Source of the DNA: Parascedosporium putredinis | Lineage: Eukaryota; Ascomycota; Sordariomycetes; Microascales; Microascaceae | DNA length: 64,000 nucleotides | Assembly (NCBI GenBank): GCA_949357655.1 | Contig: CASHTG010000012.1 | Span: forward strand, 3,286,001-3,350,000 | Direction: 5' to 3' | Shown here: positions 12,045 to 23,945 of the stretch, one piece after another | Layout: every line of letters starts with the position of its first letter | Numbering within the stretch: the first letter of the stretch is position 1 | The notes under the pieces: model-generated | Database searches by the model: none | What the model was told of the DNA's origin: nothing | The model's input: the letters and a program-made list of their open reading frames with translations, nothing else | Program-made: the position numbers and the translations under genes

Positions 12045-12611
12045 CTTTACTCTCGAAGGAGCGGTTCATGTATGGCGCAGGTCAACTTGTGTCAAGTTGG
12101 GTATGGTATTGAGTGGATCTATCAGGTTGCAAGGAAATGATATCAATTGGACGGCTAGGTTATTAGATGGTTAATTAAAAATAAAAATAAAATAAAAAGA
12201 AGAAGAAAGTGAAATATGTACGGACACCGAGGTCAGCTAGGATACCAGCGAGGACTCCAGTCCCCTTCTTCGCACATCCGCACCACACGGAACCCGCCTT
12301 GCACCTTGTGTGGTAAGAAAACGAAAGCCCAAGCTCACAAGGAGACGTAGTCAGTAGCCACGGCCTTCTTGTTCTAATGCTTTTATTTATATATATATAT
12401 ATGAAATTCGGAAATAAGTGCATTCTCCCTCGTAGAGCCAACCTGACGCTTTCAGCAGGGCACCTAGAAAACCGGGAAAGAGAACTCAATAAATAACCAA
12501 GAGGAAATCCCCCTTTCCAACTTTGAATTTCAAATCCATATACACCTGATATCGAGGGAGTATCTTCCAAGGAACCCCGTACATCTTCCCTTTTCTTTTC
12601 TCGTTTCTTTT
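12045..12611. other. Convergent 3' region with (AT)7 tract
   Basis: Between the 3' ends of the arabinofuranosidase (+) and asparagine synthetase (-) genes. It contains an (AT)7 run at 12389-12402 and A-rich sequence at 12177-12210. No gene seen. Confidence 0.5.
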
Positions 12612-15132
12612 TTACTCGGTCGAGTTGTACTTGGCGTTGTGGATGGAGATGGCTCGTCCGCTAGGGTCGGTCTGCTTGGACCACTTGGGAGTCCACCTCA
12701 TGACGGTCGAGGCGCAGGATACGGGGAAGTGCTCATCAAACATTAGTCGGTACCAGTACCTGTAAAGAAGAGGGAGAGGTGTTAGCTTCTGAAACTTTGG
12801 GTAGATAGATCAAGAGGTGGTGGGATAGGGGTGACTAGGGTGGCAAGGGTCTCAACGTACGCCTCCTTGGTATCGGGAATCTCGCTTCCCCACTCGGGCT
12901 TAGGGTTCTTCATCATCTCGTCGGTAACGTGAAGCTCGGCGTTGTCCTTGAGGGCGTCAATCCAGCCGTAGCCGACACCGTCGGAGAACTGCTCCTTCTG
13001 CCTGTACAGGATCTCGTCGGGGAGATAGGGCTGGACGTCGGGCTCGTCCTTGGTATCGAAGGCCTTGCGGAGAATGTACTTCTCGATCTTGCCCTCGGTG
13101 ATCATCTTGTCCTGGGGGTCAATGTTCATGGCAGTCTCGAGGAACTGCTTGTCCAAGAAGGGTACACGGGCCTCAAGACCCCAGGCCGAAGTAGACTTGT
13201 TGGCGCGGAGGCAATCGGCAAGGTGCAGGTTCTTCACACGGCGAACCGTCTCGTCGTGGAAGGCCTCCCTGTCAGGGGCCGCGTGGAAGTAGAGGTAACC
13301 ACCAAAGATCTCATCACTGCCCTCGCCGCTGAGAACCATCTTGATACCCATGGCCTTGATCTTGCGGGAGAGAAGGTACATGGGGGTGGAGGCTCGAATT
13401 GTAGTAACGTCGTACGTCTCGAGATGGTAGATGACGTCCGAGAGGGCGTTGAGACCGTCCTCGATGGTGAAGGTCATGACGTGATGCTTGGTTCCGAGGA
13501 ACTTGGCAACCTCGAGCGCGGCCTTGGTGTCTGGCGCATCAGGGAGACCGATGGAGAAGGAGTTGAGTTGGGGAAGGAAGGTCAGGGTCGAGAGCTTATA
13601 ATCCTCGTCGATACCGACAAGGCCTTCGCCCTTATCGACGTTGGCCGACTCGTCGTCGACAACTCCGCCGTTGGCGTCCAGCGCAGCCTGCTTTAGACGG
13701 AGAGTTTCGCGCTGGGCGATGGAGGCGACCAGACTGGAGTCGAGGCCACCGGAGAGAAGAACACCGTACGGCACCTCAGCCATCAATCGCTTCCTGACGG
13801 AGCGCTCGAGGGTCTCCTAAGGACCTTGAGGTCGACGGGGGTGGTGGGCACCCTGGACTCCTCCCACCAAGACGGCTCAAAGTATCGGGTCGTTTGGCCG
13901 GTCTTGGAGTCGTAGATGTGACCGGGAGGGAAAGCGACAATCTTGTCGCATACCGGGTGCAGGCACTTCAGCTCGGACGCAAAGTACACGGCCTCGGGTT
14001 CGGAAGATGACCAGCCCTGGTAGAAGCTGGTGACACCGATGGGGTCGCGGGCGGCAATAACCCTGTCCTGGGCCTTGTCGTAAAGGACAAAGGAGAACAT
14101 GCCATCGAGGAATTTGGGGGCGGCGATGTCATGTTCCATATACTACAAAAGGGGCGTTAGCAACAACAAAAGTAGAGCCCTTTCCCCTCCCCTCTTTTTC
14201 TCACACCCGCACAGCTCGGGGATGCATGCGTACCAGAGGAATCACAACTTCACAGTCAGAATGGGTCTTGAAGTGGTAAGGGTTCTTGAGGTTCTTTCGA
14301 ATGAGGCGGTGGTTGTAGATTTCACCGTTGACGGCGAGGATGATGGAGTCGTCGGCATTGGTAAGAGGCTGGGCGCCGGATTCTATGAACCGCAGGGCAT
14401 AAGTCAGTCGCTGCAGGCGGTGGTTGCGCTGGCGGCGAGCACACCAGGTCAAGGGGTCTAGATGGTTGGTAGAACATACCGACACCCACAATGCTCAACC
14501 GCTCGTGGCAGAGAACTAAGTGTGAAACTGTCAATTGAAATGCCCCATTGGAGCTTATGCGAGTCAATGGCACATACTAGTGTTGTTGCAGATAACATTT
14601 CCGCCTATTGTATTGCATCGTTAGAATTGGTTCGTTGGCGATTTGATGTTTATCTCCGTGTCTCAGAGATAACTACATGAGTCACAACTTACTCCAATCG
14701 GGACCCCTGTGTCGGACGCTGTTTGATTTTTTGTTAGAGTAGGATACGACGGGGAGATGGTAGAAAGCGAACGTACGCCTTGGCGAGCTTCAAAGCCGTG
14801 GGCTTGAATTTTGGACGTCGGGGTGACTAGAATTCGTGTTAGTTGGGATGAACCTGCCCCGTTGCTCAAGGCCTTTGCTGTCCCCACGCCACGGACGAGA
14901 GATCATGGGTCGCGCAGCGCAGCGCAGCTGGTCTTGCGACTACTACTTTGGATGGCGGGGTAATTTTTCTTTGATAATTGGAAATGCCCCGCCATCCACA
15001 CCACATTGTCGAACCCCCAAACAAGGAAAAGGGAAAAGGAAAAAAAACACCAGCTAAAAGACGCGGCGTTTGAACCTGGCAGCGTCAAGAGTAGGGCACG
15101 ACATACCGATGGCAGGCAAAGATGCCACACAT
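12612..15132 (-). CDS. Asparagine synthetase (glutamine-hydrolysing)
   Basis: Eight exons: 15132-15107, 14827-14777, 14718-14693, 14604-14578, 14515-14480, 14381-14234, 14142-12861, 12759-12612. It makes asparagine from aspartate, glutamine and ATP. The N-terminal glutaminase domain starts MCGIFACH, where Cys2 is the nucleophile, followed by RHRGPDWSG, CHERLSIVG and LAVNGEIYNH. The synthetase domain has the SGGLDSS P-loop (LLSGGLDSSLVASIA) and LSGEGSDEIFGGYLYFH. Two frame breaks, each one base short: the T4 run 14809-14812 (exon 2) and the CC at 13815-13816 (exon 7, just before KRLMAEVPYG). Restored length is 581 residues with phases consistent. Five of the eight exons are only 26-51 nt. TGACTC-type motifs upstream and in an intron suggest general amino-acid control. 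Confidence 0.95.
14678..14684. promoter_or_regulatory. Candidate Gcn4/CPC1-type site (TGAGTCA) in an asparagine synthetase intron
   Basis: Perfect TGAGTCA palindrome inside the intron between exons 3 and 4. The bZIP regulator of amino-acid biosynthesis in fungi (Gcn4, CPC1/CpcA) binds TGA(C/G)TCA. The position inside a transcribed 5' region is unusual but not unknown. Confidence 0.35.
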
Positions 15133-15572
15133 CGTTGCGATCGGGATAGGCGAGGGCGAGGAAGGCTTCGGAGAATCTCGGTTGAAGGCGGCGGGCTACA
15201 AGAAAAAACCCTTGGGAGGTGCGCAGGTGGAAGCGTGGGCTAAGCGTGGGCTGCGTGGGAGTGTAAGAAAACAACAAAGGTCCAGGAATTGGCCCTCGCA
15301 AGAGAAACGTGCAGCAACTCGGGTCAAGACGAAAACTCAACAGCCCAGGAATCGAAGACGAGGATGAAGAAAGATTGTGTCGAGGAAAATTGGCTTCTCG
15401 GAGTGTGGCAATCGGGAAAGATTTAAAGAATGCTCGGTCTTTTTTTTTCCTTTCTTTTTTTTTTCCGGTCTTCGCCCCCAAAGTTTTGAACAGCGGCCAA
15501 AGTCTCTCCTCAAGTGACCGGCCGCTAGAAACTACGAGCTGCTGCTCTGCTCCGGTACCTTGAGCCTGGTTC

Positions 15573-15589
15573 GAGTCACAAGATGACTC
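15573..15589. promoter_or_regulatory. Inverted pair of TGACTC motifs (candidate CPC1/Gcn4 element)
   Basis: GAGTCA and TGACTC face each other across five bases, about 440 bases upstream of the asparagine synthetase start. TGACTC is the core of the fungal cross-pathway-control element, and asparagine synthetase is a known kind of target. The site itself is directly visible; its function is inferred. Confidence 0.4.
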
Positions 15590-16622
15590 TAACTGGGTCC
15601 CAGACTTTTGAGTGGGCGGTCCACCACTGCGCACATTGATTCAATGGATCTGCGACTTGCGCTAGCACAGGGCTCTTTCTTGCACTTGGTCACTGAAGCC
15701 GTGACCTAATCCCGCGCTTTCCCCATCCCGTTTGGCTGGGAGGTATCGAACACATCTCGAACTCTCTCCCACGGACTGGCGGGCCCCGAGATCGGAATTG
15801 AAAATGCTGCCCCATCATTGGTCACACCGCACCCTACCTTTCCCAAATTGGCGATAAGGTCGATGGGACGGAGGCAAGAGGGTGTGATTAATGGCTTTGA
15901 GCACTCCCCCCTTCCAAAACCCCCAACCCGCAGAGCGTCGGATGGTGGTTGGGGCACATTCCGCCTGTCAATTCTTTGTTTGTCCTTCCCCAGATAACGC
16001 GGGACAGAGAAACGCCGTGCCACACCACACCTCTACGAGACTAGGGTTGCGCGGGCGCCTTTCCGATAAATCCGCCATTCGCAGATGACAGCCGGCATCG
16101 ATAAGAGAGCTCTAACATGTACGCCACGACAACGAGATTGGGGGCTGCTGCCGCGGAAACTCGGTGAGCCTGGGGGAGGGGGTCTACGTCTTGGATGAGC
16201 TAAACACAATACATATACCCGATGGTTGACCGAATTTATCCCCATCCTTATTATCAAAGGGCTGGCATCGGCTTACTCGTTGAGCGTCCCCTCTTTCCAC
16301 GCTCATCGATGCGGGCTTGCATCTCGCTGATCCCGGTTTCTTGATGCTGAGTGGGGTGAGGCATTTGCTCACTTCATGTACACCACTATGCAGCTCGACT
16401 TTCCTAGACAACCCCCTCCACGCCCATCGCGCGGGTGATGGTGCGTGGGTGTCGAGTGGCGCGAAGAGACTGGCAGACTGCTAGATATCTCGCAAAAGGG
16501 AACACTGGTTTCTTGATGTGATGTAATAACGATTAGACTTTTCCCTAGATAATTGTGTATCAATCTCTCGTGGCTTCCACTACCCACCGCAGACACCGAA
16601 GCTATTTGTCATGCGATCACGT

Positions 16623-16636
16623 AGAGAGAGAGAGAG
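16623..16636. repeat. (AG)7 microsatellite
   Basis: Seven AG units in the spacer downstream of UBC9. Confidence 0.9.
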
Positions 16637-16905
16637 ATATGGAAGCCGGTGTTCGTGGCATTGCCTAGCATGGTTCCGTCTTGCTCTCTCCCATTCACTC
16701 GCTTTCCCGTCATTCTCTTGTTCAGCACACTCCTCCATCCGCTTTAAAGGAAAAAAACAAAATAGCTTGCAAGGCAGAAGAATAAATAAAGCACGTGCCC
16801 TATCCTGGTATCCTTCCAAACTCCGCGTAAACACCAGCCCGGCCCAACTCACTCTCGAGATATCACTGTTCCCAATGTAGACAGATACTCGCCGTGTAAT
16901 GACAC

Positions 16906-17602
16906 CTAAGTGGCGGGGTTCTCTCGCACTACGCGACGAATGCGCTTCTCGTATTCAGTTCGGTCCTTCTTAAAAAGATTATAGGCCTCCGCTTGGGCGG
17001 GAGAGTCGGGATTGGGGTCGTTGAGGAGGTCTTGGATTCCAAGAAGGATTTGCTTGACAGTGATCGCAGGCTTCCATGCCTCTTCCTCGTTGAGGATGGA
17101 CAGACAGACGGTACCGGATGGGTATACGTTTGGATGGAACAGAGGAGGCACGAATTTGCCTAGGCCGGTGTTAAATGCATGTGTTAGCTTATCGGGAACT
17201 GACGAGGGGGTTGAAAGGGAAGTGGACCTACACTTAGGTGGTTTCGTGGGATATTCTGCGAAGAAGGTGGCTTGTTAGTCCTGATATGTGCTGTTCGCCT
17301 TGTTTTCCAAAGTACTGACCGTCAGGAAAGGTGATTGTGAGCTTGAAGAGACCACCTTCCCATATCGTTTTCTCCTTGCCAGGGATACCGCATTCCCAGA
17401 CCTTCATATCTGACACCCCTTGGTTATTTCGCTGAGGCCTAGCGTAGAAACCAAACGGATGGTCGCGCCGCCATTGCTTCCTGAGATCAGGGTTAGCATC
17501 TTCACGGAAATTCACGAATAAAAGGATACTGAAGCTAGGGGGAAGGGAAAGCCTGGGTGGGACATACCGCTCTTCAAGCAGGCGGTTCTGGCAAAGACTC
17601 AT
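16906..17602 (-). CDS. UBC9: SUMO-conjugating enzyme E2 (Ubc9)
   Basis: Four exons (17602-17568, 17480-17320, 17255-17232, 17159-16906) encode 157 residues, the standard Ubc9 length. It begins MSLCQNRLLEERKQWRRDHP and contains HPFGFYARP, WECGIPGKEKTIWEGGLFKL, YPTKPPKCKFVPPLFHPN, and the active-site cysteine in YPSGTVCLSILNEEEAWKP. Ubc9 takes SUMO from the Aos1/Uba2 E1 and attaches it to nuclear targets involved in division, repair and transcription. The third exon is only 24 nt. Splice sites are GT-AG and there is no frame break. It diverges from PEX19. Confidence 0.96.
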
Positions 17603-18963
17603 CGTTGTTTAGATTGGTTCGAGGTTGAAGAGAAAAAGTGACAATGTGGCCCTTGGAGGTTAAAGGGCGATAGTGCACCTAGGGTGCGGTTTGCAGGGTT
17701 AAATGGAGGTTCTTGGAAGAGAGGGGTTGGTGAGTTGAGGCGAGGTGAAGTGAGGTGAAGAACGGTTCCGACGACGCGGTTACCAGGCACGCCAGCCTCT
17801 GATTGCTTGCCGTGTGTTCGGTTGGTAAGCGAGCAGACACTGCTACTCTACACTGGGGAAAAGCGAGTCTAAAGTCCGAAGAGGTCAGGACTGCAACGAC
17901 TAACAGAGCTGCCGGAAAAGGAAGAATGGCATCGCATCGCGAAGAAGGCAGCAATGGGACTGCCCTGCCTATGGAGGGGAGGGGTACAAAGGTGTGCGGC
18001 CCACTTGTTCACTCGCCACAGTTTGAGGCGCTCTGATGGCGCAAAAGCACATGAGCCTAACCCGCCCTACCTACCCACTTGCCACCTATCAAGCACCATC
18101 ACCCACTCAGGTCGGCTGTATTGATGAAAGTCAGTAAGTAGCACTGCCTTGACAAATCAATAGATCGCTCCATTCCAGAGCCTGCTCTGAAAAACTAAAC
18201 TTGCGAAATGAGTTTCCTGTTATGATTCTCACGATTCGTCTATTCCTTTCCCTTTATCTTTCCGCCTCCCTCATTCGCCCATGATTAATTTTGAGAGATT
18301 TTGATATTTGCCTCGTAGCGCCTGTGTTTGGGAGAGGGTTGGGCGGTTTGGTCAAGTTCAATCTCGGACCAAACCTAGTCTAAGTTCAAGTTGATTGATT
18401 CCCTTTGATAGGGTTGAGATGCCCTGAGGAATCGAGGAGACTCAACCGTAAAATAGGGCCGGTCTAGCGAGCCCCTAGTGTAGCAATCACTAATAAAGAT
18501 GATCAATCAATCTCGTCTCGTGCGGTCAGCACTCTTTTATTGTAGCTCGTGGACAAGCGTCGGCCGATTTTTGGTGTCTTTGGGGGAGCCAATGGTCTGG
18601 GGTCGAAAACCACATGCCGTCATCCCTCGGCTCATCGCAGAGACGGCCCACCCAACTCATACCAATCTTATACTTGCCCAGATACCCCCGTACGGAGATA
18701 TCACCTCAAGTGCCCCAAGACCGTCCCTATTTCCGTTTCCATATAATTTTCCCCCTTGTGAATTTTTTCCCTCTCTATCGCCCTGGATCTGTGCTGATTG
18801 TACAGTAAACCCAAACTCTCCCCGCCCTTGCTTGCTAGAAACAGCCCTGGGGCCGCGGGGTTAGAAAGCGCAAGTTGCCCCTCGTGCACGTGGTTCGGCA
18901 AACGCGTCAAGAGACCAAGACCTCAACACCGGGTAGGGGCTGCAAGGGCGCCACCTCAGGGCC
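17603..18963. promoter_or_regulatory. Divergent promoter region (UBC9 / PEX19)
   Basis: About 1.36 kb. No ORF with domain support, and no clear known motif. Confidence 0.5.
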
Positions 18964-20212
18964 ATGTCGGCCGAACAGAAAGTGGGCGACGCTGTCGCAG
19001 ACGAGAAGAAGGAGATAGTGGCGCCGGAACCTTCGAGCATAGAGACCAAAGGGACCCCGAAGCCGGAAGTGGTCGAGGATTTTCCTGACCCGGATGAGGA
19101 TGATTTGGACGATCTCGACGGTAAGACGAGTCGCGTGCCTGGGAGCTACGAGCATACAGGGGGTTAACGCTGCGATTAGAATTTCTGGACGACTTTGCCG
19201 CGGGAAAGTCTGACGGCAAACAGCCCGCGCCCCTCCAGCGCCGGTAGCGGCAGCCGAAAAGACCACGGCAGCACCTGCACCTAGCGCGAGCGTCGAGGAC
19301 GACGATGCTCTTCTCGACGACGAGTTGGCGAAAGAACTCGAAAAGGGCATGGCAAGCTTCTTTGGCGGACTCGAAGGCTCGGTAAGTCGCTCCCCAACGG
19401 ATAAACGCCCCGCCCTTCCCCAAGCACATTCCGAGCTGATAAGAAATATCTAGCCCGAGATGCAAAAGGAGTTCCAGGATATGTTCAAAAGATCGCCGAA
19501 GCCACTACGGATGTGGATGACGAAACTGCTTCCGCTGCTGCTACCGCCGGCGTGTCCTCCGCAGCTGGCCCGACCTCGGACGCCTCTTTCCAAGACACCA
19601 TTCGCCGTACGATGGAGAGGATGAAGACTTCGGAGAACAAGACGACGGAAGATCTCTCCAAGGATGAAGGCCAAGATATGCTCAACGATCTGATGGGGCT
19701 CCTTGGGAATGGAGCCCTTGGCGGAGAAGGCGGCACCGATGATCTTAATAAGATGCTCTTGGGCATGATGGAACAGCTCACAAACAAGGACATTCTCTAC
19801 GAACCTATGAAGGAGCTACACGACCAGTTCCCTGGCTGGCTGGAGGCTAATGGGTCCAAGTGCGCCGCCGACGACTTGAAGCGTTACGAGGAACAGCGGG
19901 TAATTGTGGCAGACATCGTCGCCAAGTTTGATGAGCCCTCATACTCGGATTCAAATCCTGCCCACCGTGAATACATTGTGGAGAAAATGCAAAAGGTAAG
20001 TGCGCAGAAGTAGAAGATTTGCCTATCAGTCTCTCGGCCCCTCTCCTTTTCCCCTTTTCCCTCTTCTCCCCGTAAACATCTCACCCAAGATGCTGACGAA
20101 GGACGTTCAGATGCAAGCCGCCGGCTCTCCACCTCCCGACCTCGTCGGGGATCTACAATCGGCACAAGAGGCATTAAACGCACCAAACGACGAAGCTTGT
20201 AACCCCCAGTAG
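18964..20212 (+). CDS. PEX19: Peroxisomal membrane protein import receptor Pex19
   Basis: Exons 18964-19120, 19180-19381, 19454-19995, 20111-20212. Pex19 is a farnesylated cytosolic chaperone that binds new peroxisomal membrane proteins and docks on Pex3. Visible: an acidic N-terminus (VVEDFPDPDEDDLDDLDEF), DDELAKELEKGMASFFGGLE, a central helix region (FQDTIRRTMERMKTSENKT and NDLMGLLGNGALGG), LYEPMKELHDQFPGWLE, and the C-terminal CaaX box CNPQ. Two frame breaks: C4 at 19230-19233 and A4 at 19487-19490, each one base short; restored length is 334 residues. The last acceptor is taken at 20110 (TTCAG), giving KMQKMQAAGSPPPDLVG. An AAG acceptor 21 bases earlier would also stay in frame. Confidence 0.94.
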
Positions 20213-20475
20213 TATTTTCTTTGGATATCAAGATTCCCAAACATTATAAAGGGCCTAATACTGCCCGCAATAAAAATAAAAAATCTTAATACGCCCATCG
20301 CCTACCCCGTATGCGTTGCCCTAAATTCCATGAAACCTGTCGGGGACCCAAACACCAGAAAACAAGACCTCTAGCCTCACAAGCGCCGTACTAGATAACC
20401 ATGCAAACCCATACCCATAGGAAAATAAAAGGACAAGATAAGACAAAGACCGCTGATCGAGCTCTCAGAGGAGCA

Positions 20476-21218
20476 CTATGACATCTCCATATCCTCTACA
20501 AGCACAGTCTCGTCTCCGGCTAGCTCCATGAAGATCTGGTCGTACTCCTCATCATCCGAGATATAGATGGATGGAGGTCGTTGTGAGAAGGGTTGAGCAT
20601 TGGAGACCGGAATGGGAGACTCGTAGGAGGCGAGGAGCGCCTCGAGCTCGAGTTGTTCTTGTCTCGCGGCCTCATCGGCCATCAAAGAATCAACATCTTC
20701 GAAAATTTGCTGTGAGAATTGTTGGTCCGCTAGGTTGGCCGCATCTTCGATATCTCTTTCGGTTGGCATCCCGGCAGCATCATTCTCCCTTTGTTGAAAG
20801 ATTTGCTGTTGCTCCTCATGCCACCTTCGGATAGCCTAGGAAGGGAATGTGAGCAAAGGATTCCTCAATGAATTGGGGCTGCGAAAGCACAAACTTACGT
20901 GTCCTTCTATGGATCTCCTCTCAAAGGCCTTCTCATCTGCTCGACCGCGGACGTTCTTCAAGAAAAGCTGACGTCTCGTCTGCTGACCTTCCTCACGCTT
21001 GCGCACAAGTGGGTTTGGTTTCGTCTGTCGCGCGGCGAATCTAGATTTCGGCTCGGGGGCGATGAGAAACAGTTTCTTTGGCCGATCGAATTACCGTGAA
21101 CGGGGGAGAGTGGCGTGGGAGCGCGAATCGGTGACGAGGAAAGAGGTGATGAGGCTGTCGGCTTATGGTAGCCCCAGTTGTTCTCGTTAAAGTATGGCAT
21201 CGAAGAGAGGGAAAACAT
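20476..21218 (-). CDS. Conserved fungal protein of unknown function
   Basis: Exons 21218-20899 and 20835-20476. The product starts MFSLSSMPYFNENNWGYHKP and has a serine/proline-rich N-terminus (ASSPLSSSPIRAPTPLSP). A basic block follows (RPKKLFLIAPEPKSRFAARQ, with many R/K up to ADEKAFERRSIEGH), then a glutamine-rich helix (RRWHEEQQQIFQQREN) and an acidic C-terminus (SDDEEYDQIFMELAGDETVL). The basic-then-acidic pattern suggests a nuclear protein. I recognise no named domain. The frame breaks at 21089-21090 (AA on plus), where one base is missing; restored length is 226 residues. It lies 263 bases tail-to-tail from PEX19 and diverges from the MCP2-like kinase. Confidence 0.7.
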
Positions 21219-22030
21219 GGCTCTATCTAGGATTTGGTGTGAATATTAAAAGGGTATCGGATTATATTCTCCTGGGGTTTCGAGGATGTCCGAGGTGTTG
21301 TCGAGGACGCAAAGAAGTTCTGCGTTTTGCTCTGTTGCTGGAAGTGATCACTTAAGAAAGGGGGCCTATGCATGACTACCCCATGTACTTAATGAGAACG
21401 CGCTCTTGCAAGCGTGACGACGTGTCGTGGGGCGACTTCCTCATCAGCGCAACGAGAAGAAACACAGTGTCACGTGACAACCGCGTCTCCCCCGGCCTAG
21501 TCCCGTCTCGCACCAAGGTGCAGTGAATGTTTTTCGCAGCCCCATGTGCTCAGCGAGGGGTCAACAAATAACACTGTGGGCCGAGGCCATTCGCTCGCCG
21601 ACCTCCGGCGGTTACCTGACAGGTACAAGCTCGCTCCACTCCACTTGGACCCCTGCCAGCTTTTTTTTTTTAACACCGCACCGAGAAAGCAGGAGGCGAA
21701 AACGGCGGAAGGAGAAAAAAAAAAGAAAAAAAGACTACACCCCAGAACAATCCTCTCAGTGGAGAAAACGTTGGGGCGATGAGGCGATAGAACTTCCTCA
21801 AAAGGGACTAGAGGAGGCGATAACACTCCAACATCAACATCACCAAGGCGGTCAGAGCACAGTTGCCGTCTTTTTGTTCTCTTGTGAAAGAAGAATGTTT
21901 TCGATCCCCGACGACTAGATTTCTTTAATCTCCAAAATTTCGGCGCATCTCCTTCACGTCCCACCGCTATACGTTCCTCTCCCACTTACACGTCGAGATT
22001 TCTGCTCCTATGAGGTGCCTTTGACCGCCA
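21219..22030. promoter_or_regulatory. Divergent promoter region (unknown gene / MCP2-like kinase)
   Basis: About 0.8 kb with a T-run near 21661-21670 and a purine-rich tract near 21700-21735. No gene supported. Confidence 0.5.
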
Positions 22031-23945
22031 ATGGAGGTTGTTTCCGTAACGTGGCGGTCATGGAGTAGAACCCTGCGAATCCCCTCGACTCGTGTCCTCG
22101 GCCAAAGCCAAGCTCTGCCGCAGGCGCGTCTCGCGAAACCGCAGGGTTGGAGAAAAAGTTCGTCGTGGAGCGGCGGCCAGCAACAAAACGATCGCAGCCG
22201 CGCCAAATCGGGATGGAGTCGCAAGCGCCTGCTTCTCGCCTCGGGAGGCGCCGCAACCGGAGCAACTGTTCTCGCCTTTACGGACGATATCAAGACGAGC
22301 TATGAAACCGTGGAGAGGTCTGGGAGGGTGGCGGTTGCCCTTGGGGTATGTATTAATGAGTAAGTTGTCGTCCGCTCGCTCAATATTATTTGCCTGGTGC
22401 CACCAAGGCTCACACATTTCCTACTAGTTACCGGACGACCCTAAACGAAAAAGAAAAGATTGAGGACCAAGATGAACAGCGAAGGCTGTTGAAAGCATGT
22501 CATAAGCGATGCGCAGAGCGCACCTTGAAGGTGCTCGAGAAAAATGGCGGCATTTTTATCAAGCTTGGCCAGCACTTGGTAAGTTGCCTACCGGTTGAAT
22601 GGCGGGCGGCGGAGAGGATTCTGCTAACCACGGTGTGTCGTCGTAGAGTGCTATGAATTACCTCCTTCCCTCCGAATGGACCACGACCTTTATCCCCCTA
22701 CAAGACAAGTGCCCCGTCTCGTCCTTCGAATCGGTAAAGCGAATGTTCAAACAAGATACTGGCCGCGACATTGAGGATTACTTTTCAAGCTTTGACGAGA
22801 ACCCCATTGGTGCTGCCTCACTCGCCCAGGTCCATCTCGCGGTCGTAAAAGAGACTGGCCAGCAGGTCGCCGTCAAAGTCCAACACCCCGGCCTCGCGCA
22901 ATGGGCACCTCTCGACCTTTCCTTGACGAGATATACTTTTGCGACGCTCAAGAAGTTCTTCCCCGAATACGATCTCGAATGGCTTTCACGGGAGATGGAT
23001 ATCTCGCTTCCCAAGGAGCTTGATTTTCGCGAGGAAGAAGAGAATGCCAGACGGACCAGAGACCACTTTGCAAAGCTCCGCGGACTTCCTCTCGTGATCC
23101 CCAACGTTCTATGGTCTGATAAGCGCATTCTGGTCATGGCGAACGAATCCGGCCGTCGCCTCGACGATCTCGAGTATCTCGACTCGAGCGGCATCGACCG
23201 CGACGAAGTCTCCGCCGCCCTCTCCCACATCTTCAATGAGATGATCTTTGGCGACGGCGCGCCTCTGCACTGCGACCCCCACGGCGGTAACCTGGCGATT
23301 CGCAAGAACACCCGCCGCCGGGGCTATAATTTTGACATTATCCTCTATGACCACGGCCTCTACCGAGACATCGACCTTTCCCTCCGCCGCTCGTATGCCA
23401 AGATGTGGCTCGCCGTCATCGACGGCGACATGGACGCCATGCGCAAGTACGCCGGTGAGGTAGCCAACATCGGCGACAAGGAATTCCCCCTCTTTGCCTC
23501 TGCCATCACGGGCCGCGACTACACCGTTGTCAGCTCCTCCATCCTCAAGAACCGCTCCGGGGACGAGAAGAAGACCATGACAACCGCTCTGCAGGAAGGC
23601 CTCCTCGCCGACCTCGTCCAGCTTCTCGGTCGCGTTCCGCGCATCATCCTCCTCATCCTCAAGACCAATGACTTGACGAGAAACCTAGACGAGAACCTCC
23701 ACACCCGCCAAGGCCCCGTGCGCACCTTCCTTATCCTCGCCAGGTACTGCGCCAAAACCGTTTTCTACGAAAAGGTCGAGCAGGTCTCCGAACGAGGGTC
23801 CTGGTTATGGCCCCTCAATGCCGCCAAGTTGGTCATTGCCTGGTTGAGCTTTGTCAGAGTGGAGGTGAAGCTCGGCGTTTTTGAGACGTGGCTGCGTTTA
23901 AAACGGCTGGCTGGGGTGAGCACGCCAATAGGCTTTGGGATGTAA
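22031..23945 (+). CDS. ABC1/ADCK/UbiB-family atypical kinase, MCP2-like, mitochondrial
   Basis: Exons 22031-22359, 22428-22578, 22647-23945; 592 residues, no frame break. The basic, serine-rich N-terminus (MEVVSVTWRSWSRTLRIPST) fits mitochondrial targeting. A short hydrophobic stretch (LLLASGGAATGATVLAF) follows. ABC1 motifs: the KxGQ signature in GIFIKLGQHLSAMNYLLP, the Ala-rich loop GAASLAQVH, the lysine in VAVKVQHPG, the catalytic loop HCDPHGGN, and the metal-binding DHG in ILYDHGLYRDI. The HCDPHGGN and DHGLYR forms match the MCP2/ADCK1-5 branch rather than Coq8. MCP2-type proteins act in mitochondrial lipid and quinone homeostasis at the inner membrane; the exact substrate is unknown. Confidence 0.9.

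Larger units (their letters stand above)
15133..16905. promoter_or_regulatory. Asparagine synthetase upstream region
   Basis: About 1.8 kb between the start of asparagine synthetase (-) and the 3' end of UBC9 (-). It includes T-rich tracts at about 15438-15465, the paired TGACTC sites at 15573-15589 and an (AG)7 repeat at 16623-16636. No coding evidence. Confidence 0.5.

Noticed and set aside
12929..13696. 255-codon plus-strand ORF
   Set aside because: Antisense shadow of the large asparagine synthetase exon.
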